DNA of 64,000 nt from Candidatus Villigracilis adiacens (GTDB lineage Bacteria; Chloroflexota; Anaerolineae; Anaerolineales; Villigracilaceae): contig JADJBU010000026.1 in assembly GCA_016703605.1 (NCBI GenBank), positions 186,001 through 250,000 of the forward strand. Reading direction: 5' to 3'. Below, in pieces: positions 34,791-43,112 of the stretch. The position numbers were made by a program, and so were the translations under genes. Within the stretch, counting starts at the first letter, position 1, and each line of letters opens with the position of its first letter. Below the pieces are notes generated by a model. It ran no database searches. It was not told the origin of the DNA and worked only from the letters and a program-made list of their open reading frames with translations.

Positions 34791-36307
34791 AACAGCGCCG
34801 TAACTGCCTTGTTGATGATCTCCAGTATCCAGCGGGGCCAAAGGCCGGTAAAGAGCATCAACGCCATAAGCGGAACCATCACAAGAATCTCGCGCAGGTT
34901 GATCTCGGTCAGTTTGTGCTCGCCGTGTGCCCAGTGTTCGTTCATCGGTCCGTGCAGGACTTTCTTGATGCCCTTCAGGATGTACGCGCCGGTGAAGAGC
35001 AGACCGAGCATGGAGATGGCGGTGTAGATCGTCAGCGGCTGGTAGGAGCCCCGCACGATCATGAACTCGGAGACGAAACCGTTTAGCCCGGGCAGACCGA
35101 GCGACGCCATCGAAGTAAAGATGAGGATGCCGCCGTAAACCGGCACCAGCGGGAACAAGCCGCCGAATTCGTCGAGGTTGCGGGTGTGAGTCCGTTCGTA
35201 GATCACGCCGACGAGGAAGAACATCCCCGCCGCGGAAAGACCGTGATTGAACATCTGCAAGACCGCGCCGCTCATGGCGATGTGGGCGTCGGCGGTCCCG
35301 GCGGCGAGTCCGGCTGCGGCGATGCCAAGGACGACAAATCCCATGTGGTTGACGGACGAGTACGCGACCAGGCGCTTGAAATCGGTCTGACCGAAGGAAC
35401 CGAACGCGCCAAAGACGATTGCCGCAACCGCAAGGAACGCCAGCGCGCCTGCAAATATTTTCGCCTCAACAGGATAGAGCGGAAGCACGAGGCGGATAAA
35501 TCCGTACGCGCCGAGTTTGAGCAGCACGCCCGCCAGGATCATCGAACCGGCGGTCGGCGCTTCGGTGTGCGCGTCGGGCAGCCAGGTATGGAAGGGCCAG
35601 ATGGGGACTTTGACCGCGAAGGCAATCGCAAACGCCCAGAACGCAATGGACTTCACCGTGCTGACGGACATGCCAAGCAAGATGTCGCCGGGGTTGAGCG
35701 AGTTCCAGTTTTGATAAAGGGCAAGCAGATCAAACGTCCCGAAGAGAACGCCCAGCATCTGCACCGCAAGCAAAAGACCGAGCGAGCCGCCCATCGTGTA
35801 GATCATAAACTTGAGCGAGGCATAGTTGCGGTTGGCGCTCCCCCACTGGTTGATGAGGAAGTACATCGGCACGAGACCGATCTCCCAGAAGACGAAGAAG
35901 ATCAGCAGGTCGAGCGCAAGGAAGACGCCCAGCATCCCCGTTTCGAGAAAGAGGAAGAGCATCATGTACGGCTTGACCTTATCCGTCACGCTGAACGAGG
36001 CGAGAATGGCAAGCGGGGTCAACAGCGTGGTGAGCAAAACCATCGAGAACGAGATGCCGTCCACGCCGATGTGGAAGGATGAGTTGATGGCTTCGTACCA
36101 GGTGTATTTTTCTTCGAACTGAAAACCGGTTGCGTTCGGGTCGAAGCGATTCCACAAAACGATGGTCAAAACAAAGGGAATTAGGCTGGCGGCAAAAGCA
36201 AACCAGCGTTGAAGTTTCGCGTCATCCGGCAGGAAGAACATAATCAATGCCGCAACCGCCGGGGCGAAAAGGATGAGGCTGAGGAGATGAGTGTTGAGAT
36301 AATCCAT
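34787..36307 (-). CDS. nuoM: NADH-quinone oxidoreductase subunit M (paralogue 2, canonical)
   Basis: A 506-aa proton-pumping subunit with all key residues: E142 in FVFWEIGLVPMYFLI, TM7 K233 in AFAVKVPIWPFHTWLPDAHTEAPTAGS, TM8 Lys in LLKLGAYGF, and TM12 Glu in LNGFVSEF. GGAGCG ribosome site. It is 9 bp downstream of nuoL, with another nuoM 170 bp downstream across simple repeats. Its stop codon lies in a microsatellite. Confidence 0.95.
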
Positions 36308-36316
36308 GATTCGCTC

Positions 36317-38437
36317 CTACGCCATCAACAGGAAGTACAACAATCCGCCCACCACGAAGAGAACGATCAGCGTGAGCAGCAAATATTGCTGGATGCGTCC
36401 CGTCTGGATCGGGCGAAGGTTTTTGCCGAACCACCAAGTCACGTCCGCGGAACCGTCGCCGAAGAAGCGATTGATGACAGGCAGGTCGAAGTAATTGCGG
36501 ATTCCGCTTCCGACTCCGCCGGTGGCTGGTCCAAACAAGTGGAGAATTCCGTCAATCAAGCCTTTGTCCATCCATTGCGAGACGAAGACCTCCGAGAACC
36601 AGACCGCGGGTTTGATGAAGACGACGTTGTAGAGTTCATCCACATACCATTTATTCTTGAGGACGGGGATTTGCAGTTTGTCTTCGGCGGGAGATTGGAC
36701 GTTGCGATAGGTGAAGTACCCAGCCGCCAAACCGCCGAGCGCAACGATCAATGAAGTTGCCAGCGGAACAAGGTTGAACGCCAGTTCCTCCGAATGCTCA
36801 TGCAGCATCGAGCCGACGAAGTGATGGAACCAGTTTTCCACCAACCCGCCCGTGATCCAGTGCGGCATCCCAACCCAGCCGAAGCCGACTGCGAAAACGG
36901 AAAGCACGATCAGCGGAGTGGTCATCGTCCACGGAGTTTCGTGAGCGTGCTTCGCTTCCTCCGTGCGGGGTTCGCCGAAGAAGGTCAACGTGATCTGGCG
37001 CATGGTGTAGAAGGCGGTCAGGAAGGCGGCAATGGCAAGGGTGAAGAAGACGATTGTATGTCCGTGCGCCCAGGCATCGGCGAGAATTTCATCCTTTGAC
37101 CAGAAGCCAGCCGTCACCAGAGGGAAGCCGGAGAGTGCAAAGCCGCCGATGAGGAAGGTCCAGAAGGTTTTGGGCATCTTGTCTTTCAAGCCGCCCATGT
37201 TGAACATGTCCTGCGGATCCACTTTATGGTTGCCGGTGTGCAGAACGCCATGTTCCATGCCGTGGATGACGGAGCCGGAGCCGAGGAAGAGCAGCGCCTT
37301 GAAGAAGGCGTGAGTTACCAAATGGAAAGTCGCCGCCACATACGCGCCAATGCCGAGCGCGGCGATCATGAAGCCGAGTTGTGAGATCGTCGAGTACGCC
37401 AGCACGCGTTTGATATCGTTCTGAGCCACGGCAATCGTCGCGGCGAAGATGGCGGTAAACGCGCCGATGAAAGCGACGATGGTCATTGTCTTCTCGTCGA
37501 GGCTGATGATCGGGAACATGCGGATGACCGCATACACGCCCGCGGAGACCATCGTCGCCGCATGGATCATCGCGCTGACCGGGGTCGGACCTTCCATCGC
37601 ATCCGGCAGCCAGACGTGCAGCGGGAACTGCGCCGATTTGCCGATGGTGCCGATGAACAACAGGAGTCCGATCAAGCCCGCGGCGGACAGACCAAACACC
37701 CCCGTCGGGACAGAGGCGAGGGCGTGTAACACTTCCTCGCTGAATATCTTTTCAAAGGAGAGGGAACCGGTCACGCTGTAGAGAAAGGCGATCCCCAACA
37801 ACATGAACACGTCGCCGATGCGGGTGGTCATGAAGGCTTTGATGGCGGCATTGCGCGCGGACTCTTTGCCGTACCAGAAACCGATCAGCAGGTACGAACA
37901 CAAGCCCATGATCTCCCAGCCGACAAACATCGTCAGCACGTTATCGGAGACGACGAGGGTGAGCATACCGAACGCGAACAAACCGATGAAGGCGAAGAAG
38001 CGCGAATACATCGGCTCGACGGACGGGACAGCGTGACCGTGAACCGTCGCGCCGTGCGGCGGCAGACCGGCGTGATCGTGGTCGCCTTCGGGTTGACCGA
38101 AGTTGTGATAGCCGACGCTGTAGATGAAGATCATCAGCACGCACCACGCCACGAAGAAAAGCGTGATCGCGGAAAGCGGGTCAATCAATACGCCGATTTG
38201 CAGGAAGGTATCGCCCGTCGGCAGCCAGTCAATGGCGGATGCGAACGGATGCTCGGCGAGATGCTCCACGCCCAGCGCGCGGACGAAGACGATCATCGCG
38301 CCAAGCCAGGAGAGGAATGCCGCCCCCACCGCCACCGTATGACTCGCCGCCCTGCTTTTGTTCGTGAACAGCACGATCAAAAAGAAGGCGAGAACCGGCG
38401 GCAATGGGATGAGCCATATCAATAATTCAGTCGTCAT
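36317..38437 (-). CDS. nuoL: NADH-quinone oxidoreductase subunit L
   Basis: A 706-aa distal antiporter-like subunit, longer than the ~610 aa common in proteobacteria. The TM5 Glu is in TMFVGWEIMGLCSYLLIGFWYGKESARNAA and the TM7 Lys in GTIGKSAQFPLHVWLPDAMEGPTPVSA. The C-terminal lateral helix region (KNKWYVDELYNVVF... RPIQTGRIQQYLLLTLIVL) is present. A His-rich periplasmic loop (QPEGDHDHAGLPPHGATVHGH) is added near 130. Ribosome site GGAGG. Confidence 0.95.
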   Translation of the reverse strand: MTTELLIWLIPLPPVLAFFLIVLFTNKSRAASHTVAVGAAFLSWLGAMIVFVRALGVEHLAEHPFASAIDWLPTGDTFLQIGVLIDPLSAITLFFVAWCVLMIFIYSVGYHNFGQPEGDHDHAGLPPHGATVHGHAVPSVEPMYSRFFAFIGLFAFGMLTLVVSDNVLTMFVGWEIMGLCSYLLIGFWYGKESARNAAIKAFMTTRIGDVFMLLGIAFLYSVTGSLSFEKIFSEEVLHALASVPTGVFGLSAAGLIGLLLFIGTIGKSAQFPLHVWLPDAMEGPTPVSAMIHAATMVSAGVYAVIRMFPIISLDEKTMTIVAFIGAFTAIFAATIAVAQNDIKRVLAYSTISQLGFMIAALGIGAYVAATFHLVTHAFFKALLFLGSGSVIHGMEHGVLHTGNHKVDPQDMFNMGGLKDKMPKTFWTFLIGGFALSGFPLVTAGFWSKDEILADAWAHGHTIVFFTLAIAAFLTAFYTMRQITLTFFGEPRTEEAKHAHETPWTMTTPLIVLSVFAVGFGWVGMPHWITGGLVENWFHHFVGSMLHEHSEELAFNLVPLATSLIVALGGLAAGYFTYRNVQSPAEDKLQIPVLKNKWYVDELYNVVFIKPAVWFSEVFVSQWMDKGLIDGILHLFGPATGGVGSGIRNYFDLPVINRFFGDGSADVTWWFGKNLRPIQTGRIQQYLLLTLIVLFVVGGLLYFLLMA

Positions 38438-38451
38438 GAAGCCTCCAGAAA

Positions 38452-38530
38452 GAGAGATTGGAGATTAGAGAATAGATGATTAGTGAAGGGTATTGACTAG
38501 TCTCTATTTATCCAATCTCTATTCTCTGTT
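38452..38530. repeat. Purine-rich imperfect hairpin repeat between nuoL and nuoK
   Basis: AGAGATTGGAGATTAGAG on one arm and TCCAATCTCTATTCTCTG on the other. It belongs with the repeats at 34637 and 12450. Confidence 0.6.
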
Positions 38531-38533
38531 CCT

Positions 38534-38842
38534 CTAGAATTTCAACATATCCAGATCGTTCGCGATCACCGTGTTGCGGCGGCGGTAGGCGGAGATGACC
38601 AACGCCAGCCCCACCGAAACTTCGGCGGCGGTCACTGCGAAGACGATGACGGAAAAAACCTGTCCCGACATGTTCAGCACGTCGCTGTACCGCCAAAACG
38701 AAACCAGGTTGATGTTCACAGCGTTGAGCATCAACTCGACGCCGAGCAGGATCGCGATCATGTTGCGCCGCGTCAGCACGCCGAACATGCCGATGCCGAA
38801 CAACGCCGCCGCGAGGATCAAATACCAGGATTGGGGAATCAT
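38534..38842 (-). CDS. nuoK: NADH-quinone oxidoreductase subunit K
   Basis: A 102-aa protein with three helices. LFGIGMFGVLTRRNMIAILLGVELMLNAVNINLVSF carries the conserved membrane Glu of TM2 (GVELM). A second Glu is in VTAAEVSVGLALV. The ATG at 38842 gives the family length; the much longer upstream frame is spurious. It lies 13 bp after nuoJ. Confidence 0.95.
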   Translation of the reverse strand: MIPQSWYLILAAALFGIGMFGVLTRRNMIAILLGVELMLNAVNINLVSFWRYSDVLNMSGQVFSVIVFAVTAAEVSVGLALVISAYRRRNTVIANDLDMLKF

Positions 38843-38855
38843 ATTCTTCCGCCTC

Positions 38856-39365
38856 CTATTTCTTGTTGAACGCGACATACACCGCGCCGACCAACGCCGC
38901 CAGCAAAAGCACGGATGCGACCTCGAACGGCAGGACGTACGCCTCGGGCGAGACCAGCGCTTCGCCGAGCAGACTGATCGGCTCGAACCCCGACGGGAGG
39001 TCTGCCGCCGTCCCCGTGAAGCCGCTCCAACCCTGGAGCAGGAAGACCAAACCGACAAACACCAGCGCGGCAACGAGAGCGCCCAGCCACCAATTCGAAT
39101 TCATCTGCGGACCCGAGTCGCGCATATCCCTGCGGGTGAGCATCACCGCAAAGATGAAGAGGATGGCAATCGCGCCGATATACACGACCACCTGCACCAC
39201 CGCGATGAAGTTCGCGTTGAGCAGGGCGTAGATCACCGCCACGCCGAACAGCGTGGACACAAGCCACAGCGCGGCATGGACGAGATTACGCGCCGTCACC
39301 ACCATCACCCCCGAGCCGAGGACGAAGGCGGCGACAATGAGAAAAATGATTTGTTGTGCTGTCAT
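38856..39365 (-). CDS. nuoJ: NADH-quinone oxidoreductase subunit J
   Basis: A 169-aa protein with five transmembrane helices. The typical NuoJ TM3 is NANFIAVVQVVVYIGAIAILFIFAVMLTRR. The start at ATG 39365 (MTAQQIIFL) agrees with the family. The longer frame upstream reads through a repeat. It is placed between nuoH and nuoK; nuoI, which normally precedes J, is missing here. Confidence 0.94.
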   Translation of the reverse strand: MTAQQIIFLIVAAFVLGSGVMVVTARNLVHAALWLVSTLFGVAVIYALLNANFIAVVQVVVYIGAIAILFIFAVMLTRRDMRDSGPQMNSNWWLGALVAALVFVGLVFLLQGWSGFTGTAADLPSGFEPISLLGEALVSPEAYVLPFEVASVLLLAALVGAVYVAFNKK

Positions 39366-39450
39366 AAGTTTCACTTCCCAACACTCAATCTCAAATCCCT
39401 GATCTCCAGTCACTTTTCGAGACTGGAGATTTGTAATTGGAGATTGGTAA

Positions 39451-40647
39451 TTAGTGATGCGCCTCCGCCGTCTTTGTCGGTCCCTCGATGCGGTCGCGCT
39501 CCTGTTTCGTGGCGGAACGCGCGATCTCCAGCGCGATCCAGCCGGTGACCACATTCGCGAGGAACATGCCCAGGGCATAGAGCCAGGTCGGAGCGGGGGA
39601 AAGAAGCGCGTTCATCAGAGCCGTTACCAGCAAAAGGGCAAACGCCAGCGGCGTGAGGAATTTCCAATTAAAGGCAAGCATCTGGTCGATGCGGATGCGC
39701 ATCATGGTGTACTTGACCCACATGATGACCCAGTATCCAAGCATGGCTTTGATGACGAGGATCAGGATGGCGAGGAACGGGCTGACCTGTTCCAGACCAA
39801 AGAAGCGATACCCGCCGAAGAACAGGATCGCCCAGAAGCCGCCGAAGGTGAAGGCGTGCAGCAGTTCGCCCGCGTAAAACATCCCGAACTTCATGCCGGA
39901 GTATTCGATGTTGAAGCCGGAGACCAGTTCCGATTCGCCTTCCGCAAGGTCGAAGGGAGCGCGTCCCAGTTCGGCGATGGCGGCGATCAGGAAGATCAAC
40001 GCGCCCAGCGGAGACAAAACCCAAAAGGGAATTGGGTTCTGCGCCGCGATGATGGCGTTCATGTTCATCGAACCGGAGAAGATGACGGGGATCATCAACA
40101 TGGTCAGCATCGGAATTTCGAACGAGACCATCACCGCCACCTGGCGGAAGCCGCCGATCATGGCGAATTTATTGTTCGAACCCCAGCCCCCCATGATGAT
40201 GGCAAGCGTGCCGATGGCGCCCGCCGCGACGAGAAACAACACGCCCACGTTCAAATCGGTGCCGAGCATCACCGGCGCAAGCGGCACCACCGCCCACAGG
40301 ATCAAGACCGACATCATCGAAAGGATCGGCGCAAGGTTGTACACCACCTTGTCGGCATTGCCGGGCGTCGTATCTTCCTTGATGATGAGTTTGATGATGT
40401 CTGCAAACGGCTGGATCAAGCCGAACGGACCCACCCGGTTCGGACCGAGCCGGTCCTGGAAGCGCGCCACCACCTTGCGCTCGATCCACACCAGGAAGAT
40501 ATCCACCACCATCAAAATTATGATGAGCAGAAGCACGCCAAGGAAGGCGACCAGCACATGCGCAAGAACGGCGTCCATGCCCCAGCCGGTAAATATGCCT
40601 TCCAGCCAGTCCGCGGCGACTTTCAAGGGATCATTCCAAAAACTCAT
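39451..40647 (-). CDS. nuoH: NADH-quinone oxidoreductase subunit H
   Basis: A 398-aa membrane subunit at the quinone-binding junction. VWIERKVVARFQDRLGPNRVGPFGLIQPFADIIKLIIKED is the classic NuoH signature, and ELGRAPFDLAEGESELVSGFNIEYSG the quinone-site loop. ATG 40647 has GGAG 8 nt upstream. ATGs further up would add residues from the repeat-filled gap before nuoA. Normally it follows nuoG or nuoD and precedes nuoI. Confidence 0.96.
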   Translation of the reverse strand: MSFWNDPLKVAADWLEGIFTGWGMDAVLAHVLVAFLGVLLLIIILMVVDIFLVWIERKVVARFQDRLGPNRVGPFGLIQPFADIIKLIIKEDTTPGNADKVVYNLAPILSMMSVLILWAVVPLAPVMLGTDLNVGVLFLVAAGAIGTLAIIMGGWGSNNKFAMIGGFRQVAVMVSFEIPMLTMLMIPVIFSGSMNMNAIIAAQNPIPFWVLSPLGALIFLIAAIAELGRAPFDLAEGESELVSGFNIEYSGMKFGMFYAGELLHAFTFGGFWAILFFGGYRFFGLEQVSPFLAILILVIKAMLGYWVIMWVKYTMMRIRIDQMLAFNWKFLTPLAFALLLVTALMNALLSPAPTWLYALGMFLANVVTGWIALEIARSATKQERDRIEGPTKTAEAHH

Positions 40648-40845
40648 AAATCGCTCCATTTTAGCGCAGGGGCGTTCTCTCACGTCCCTGATCATTGCGC
40701 ATTAGAGAATGCGCCCTACGCATTGGTATTACGTTTGTTTGCGTAGCGGACGTTCCCTAACGTCCGTAGAGTACACGTTGGTATTACACAAAGAAAAGGC
40801 TGATAGGACTTCTCCCGTCAGCCTTCTCTCTGATTTATTGTGTAA
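40648..40845. other. Repeat-containing gap between nuoA and nuoH
   Basis: About 200 bp at the place where nuoB, C and D would normally lie. It holds a hairpin AAGGCTGA (40796-40803) / TCAGCCTT (40818-40825) followed on the minus strand by a T-rich stretch. It also has inverted GGACGTT..AACGTCC at 40748-40764 and two direct TTGGTATTAC copies. No coding potential was seen. The hairpin could terminate or attenuate after nuoA. Confidence 0.55.
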
Positions 40846-41199
40846 CTACGCCCATTCCAACATTCCTTTGCGCCAGGTGTATACCAAACCGACGACAAGG
40901 ATGGATACAAAAACAATGCCCTCGATCACAGCGTACAACCCGAGTTGACCGAGTTTCACCGCCCACGGAAAGAGGAAAACCGCCTCCACGTCAAAGACGA
41001 GAAAGACCAGCGCAAAAATATAATACTGCGCCTTGAACTGAATCCACGCCTCGCCCACCGGCTCGATGCCGCATTCGTATGTCGATTCTTTTACCGGGTT
41101 GGGCTTCTTGGGACCCAGGATAAAACCCGCCGCAATTGCGCCGATGGGAATCACCAGACCGACAACAATAAACAGGGCAACGTAGATCCATTCATTCAT
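40846..41199 (-). CDS. nuoA: NADH-quinone oxidoreductase subunit A
   Basis: A 117-aa three-helix protein. KPNPVKESTYECGIEPVGEAWIQFKAQYYIFALVFLVFDVEAVFLFPWA is unmistakable, including the Cys loop near the quinone tunnel and the DVE. GGAGAG ribosome site. It is first of the nuo run on the minus strand but is separated from nuoH by a 198-bp gap with a hairpin. Confidence 0.96.
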   Translation of the reverse strand: MNEWIYVALFIVVGLVIPIGAIAAGFILGPKKPNPVKESTYECGIEPVGEAWIQFKAQYYIFALVFLVFDVEAVFLFPWAVKLGQLGLYAVIEGIVFVSILVVGLVYTWRKGMLEWA

Positions 41200-41245
41200 A
41201 TGTGGGACTCTCCAATGGGAAAGGTTGTATTACAAGTCAACGCGC

Positions 41246-41251
41246 ATTGTA
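41246..41251 (-). promoter_or_regulatory. Possible extended -10 element for nuoA
   Basis: TGGTACAAT on the minus strand, about 45 bp upstream of the nuoA ATG. It has no convincing -35 box. Confidence 0.35.
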
Positions 41252-41307
41252 CCATAAAGGACAAATAGCCTCCCAATACCCCTTGTCAATTTTTCAGGTG
41301 ATATTTG

Positions 41308-42093
41308 TCACGTTTTCCTGCCCCGCTTGACAGGCTTTTTCGACTCCTTTTTCATCTTCGCCCACAGGTATTTGACAATATCGTCGAAGAACGGAAACCC
41401 CACGATGACTCCCAACACCGATCCCACCACGCCGGACGTCCGCACAAAGTTGACCGAAAACCCGAAGAAGTCCACCGCCTCAATCTCCAAGACTTGAGCC
41501 GATACCGCGACCCGGCTTTTTTCTCCGCTGGAACGGGATTCAAAGTTCAGGTAAAGCCAGATCGTGCCGCGGTATGTCCCCACATTATTGGCGCTGACAC
41601 TCCAATAGAAATCCAACTTCTCCCCCGGCTTCAACGGCTGGAAGGTTACTCCAGGCGGTTTGACTTCCAGCCCCGCAATGTCGAAAACCGCTTCGGCAGT
41701 GACGTTATGCGTCTCATACAGGTCGGGAATCTCGATCACCTCCCCTTCGACGACGTTGCCGCCGATCACCGCGGTTGGCGTGAGGTTGCCGAGCGAATCC
41801 ACCTCAAGGGTCAGCCGCACAATATCGCTTTCCGCGCCCGCTTTCAGTTCCGCCGGATATTCCAGCGTCAGGCGGCGAGTCTCCGGGATTTCAGGCGAAA
41901 CTGTGCCGACAGGCGCCGCGGTCCGCTCCGGCAAAGGCGTCTGCCCGCCCGCCACAGAAGTACCGCCGAGAGAACTATTAATGATTGAAAAAGTATCCCC
42001 AATTTGGGGTCCCATTACGAGCATCAACCCCACAGTCAGAAGCAGGACGATTATGACAGGACCGACATAACGAAAAACCGCCCTGGACTTCAC
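41308..42093 (-). CDS. Membrane protein with extracytoplasmic beta-rich domain
   Basis: A 261-aa protein starting at GTG 42093, which overlaps the previous stop (GTGA). One helix at 9-28 and one near 225-245 flank an exported region of beta-strand character (PETRRLTLEYPAELKAGAESDIVRLTLEVDSLG... GTYRGTIWLYLNFESRSSGEKSRVAVSAQVLEIEAV), ending in a Lys/Arg-rich tail. It looks like an immunoglobulin-like or sensor ectodomain. It is the third gene of a coupled three-gene unit. Function unknown. Confidence 0.7.
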   Translation of the reverse strand: MKSRAVFRYVGPVIIVLLLTVGLMLVMGPQIGDTFSIINSSLGGTSVAGGQTPLPERTAAPVGTVSPEIPETRRLTLEYPAELKAGAESDIVRLTLEVDSLGNLTPTAVIGGNVVEGEVIEIPDLYETHNVTAEAVFDIAGLEVKPPGVTFQPLKPGEKLDFYWSVSANNVGTYRGTIWLYLNFESRSSGEKSRVAVSAQVLEIEAVDFFGFSVNFVRTSGVVGSVLGVIVGFPFFDDIVKYLWAKMKKESKKPVKRGRKT

Positions 42094-42263
42094 GCAGCCG
42101 CCTTTATATCAAGATGGAACGACGACGACGGCGGCAATTGCATCTCGGTCGGGGAGATGTTTTGAATGCGCGTTTCGCGCGGGTTCGGGCTGAATCCCCA
42201 AACCAGCAGAACAATGGACACGGCGAGAATGATCACCGCAAGCGCCAGCCGGATTTTTCTCAT
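42090..42263 (-). CDS. 57-aa membrane-anchored small protein
   Basis: Begins MRKIRLALAVIILAVSIVLL, a signal anchor or signal peptide, followed by about 30 residues with no family signature. GGAGG precedes ATG 42263. It overlaps the upstream gene by ATGA and the downstream gene by GTGA, so three genes are tightly coupled. Composition and coupling support it as real. Confidence 0.6.
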   Translation of the reverse strand: MRKIRLALAVIILAVSIVLLVWGFSPNPRETRIQNISPTEMQLPPSSSFHLDIKAAA

Positions 42264-43000
42264 CGCGAGACCTCCTCCACTTCAAGATACCACTTGACCC
42301 GCGTCCCCACCCGGTCGCGCAATTGCCAGGCGATGGGTTTGGGCATCTCTGTGAAAGTTCTGCGAATGTCGTTGATGCGGCGGAGGACGAGCGCCTTCTC
42401 CTCCCCTTCGAGCGGAATCTCGCCCTTTTCCATCATCGCTTCGAGCTTGTCGAGGTTGATGGAGGTCGTCTTATACAGACCCCAGTCCGCGCTGCCCAGT
42501 TGGGCAAGGACGTTGAGGTTAATGGTTTCTGTATCGCCGCCGCCGGTATCGTTGTTCAGCAAAATGGACGTGAGATCGAAGGCATCCTTACGGTTGAGTT
42601 CGACGATCTGCGCCTTCGAGAGGAACAACTCCGCCAGCGGAATGGTAACCGGGTCGGATATCAGCCGTTCTTCGAAGGGAATCTTGTGGCACATTTCGAA
42701 GTAACCGACGAAGATGTCCACCTTCATGTCGGTCTCGTTGTGATAATAGATCTGCCGCACATCGCCGTTGAGGACGTTGAATTGCTTGTGCGCGGAATAG
42801 CCGACCTCGGGCATGAAGGCTTCGAACTGCCGCCGCTGTTTGAGCGGGATGCAGAAATCCAGGTCGGCATACTCGCGCATGAAAAGCGGATGCTTCTTCT
42901 TATCATGGATATTCACCGCCAACCCGCCGATGGCGCGTAAATGAATATTCTTCGCGTTCGCGGCATCTACGAGGCGGTGGAGTTCTTGTTTGAGGTCCAA
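42260..43000 (-). CDS. Nucleotidyltransferase-fold protein (AbiEii-like)
   Basis: About 246 aa from TTG 43000, chosen because AAAGGA lies 6-8 nt upstream. The in-frame ATG at 43075 would add residues encoded by a tandem repeat. LRAIGGLAVNIHDKKK... YADLDFCIPLKQR has the GG and D-x-D-like spacing of minimal nucleotidyltransferases, and TDMKVDIFVG may supply the third acid. Helical C-terminal half. First gene of a coupled trio. It could modify a small molecule or tRNA; a toxin role is possible but no antitoxin is evident. Confidence 0.6.
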   Translation of the reverse strand: MDLKQELHRLVDAANAKNIHLRAIGGLAVNIHDKKKHPLFMREYADLDFCIPLKQRRQFEAFMPEVGYSAHKQFNVLNGDVRQIYYHNETDMKVDIFVGYFEMCHKIPFEERLISDPVTIPLAELFLSKAQIVELNRKDAFDLTSILLNNDTGGGDTETINLNVLAQLGSADWGLYKTTSINLDKLEAMMEKGEIPLEGEEKALVLRRINDIRRTFTEMPKPIAWQLRDRVGTRVKWYLEVEEVSR

Positions 43001-43067
43001 GGGTTGTCCTTTGGGAAGTATCAGGTGCGCGGGGTCAGGTGTCAGGCAAACAAAGTATACAAGCGAC

Positions 43068-43112
43068 TTGCCCACATGTCTACGTGTTTACGTGTCTACA
43101 TGTCTACTTGAC
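43068..43112. repeat. Short TGTCTACGTGT-type tandem repeat
   Basis: Four imperfect copies of a 9-10 bp unit (CATGTCTACGTGTTTACGTG) just beyond the 3' end of the choline-kinase-like gene. Confidence 0.65.

Noticed and set aside
38534..39073. Longer start for nuoK, and likewise for nuoJ (39578) and nuoH (40695)
   Set aside because: The extra N-termini are out-of-family and derived from neighbouring genes or repeats; internal ATGs with ribosome sites give normal lengths.
39454..40746. Long ORFs opposite nuo genes (also 33751-34602, 35186-36082, 23369-24769)
   Set aside because: They are antisense shadows of strongly conserved genes, rich in Arg/His/Gln, without family motifs or ribosome sites.
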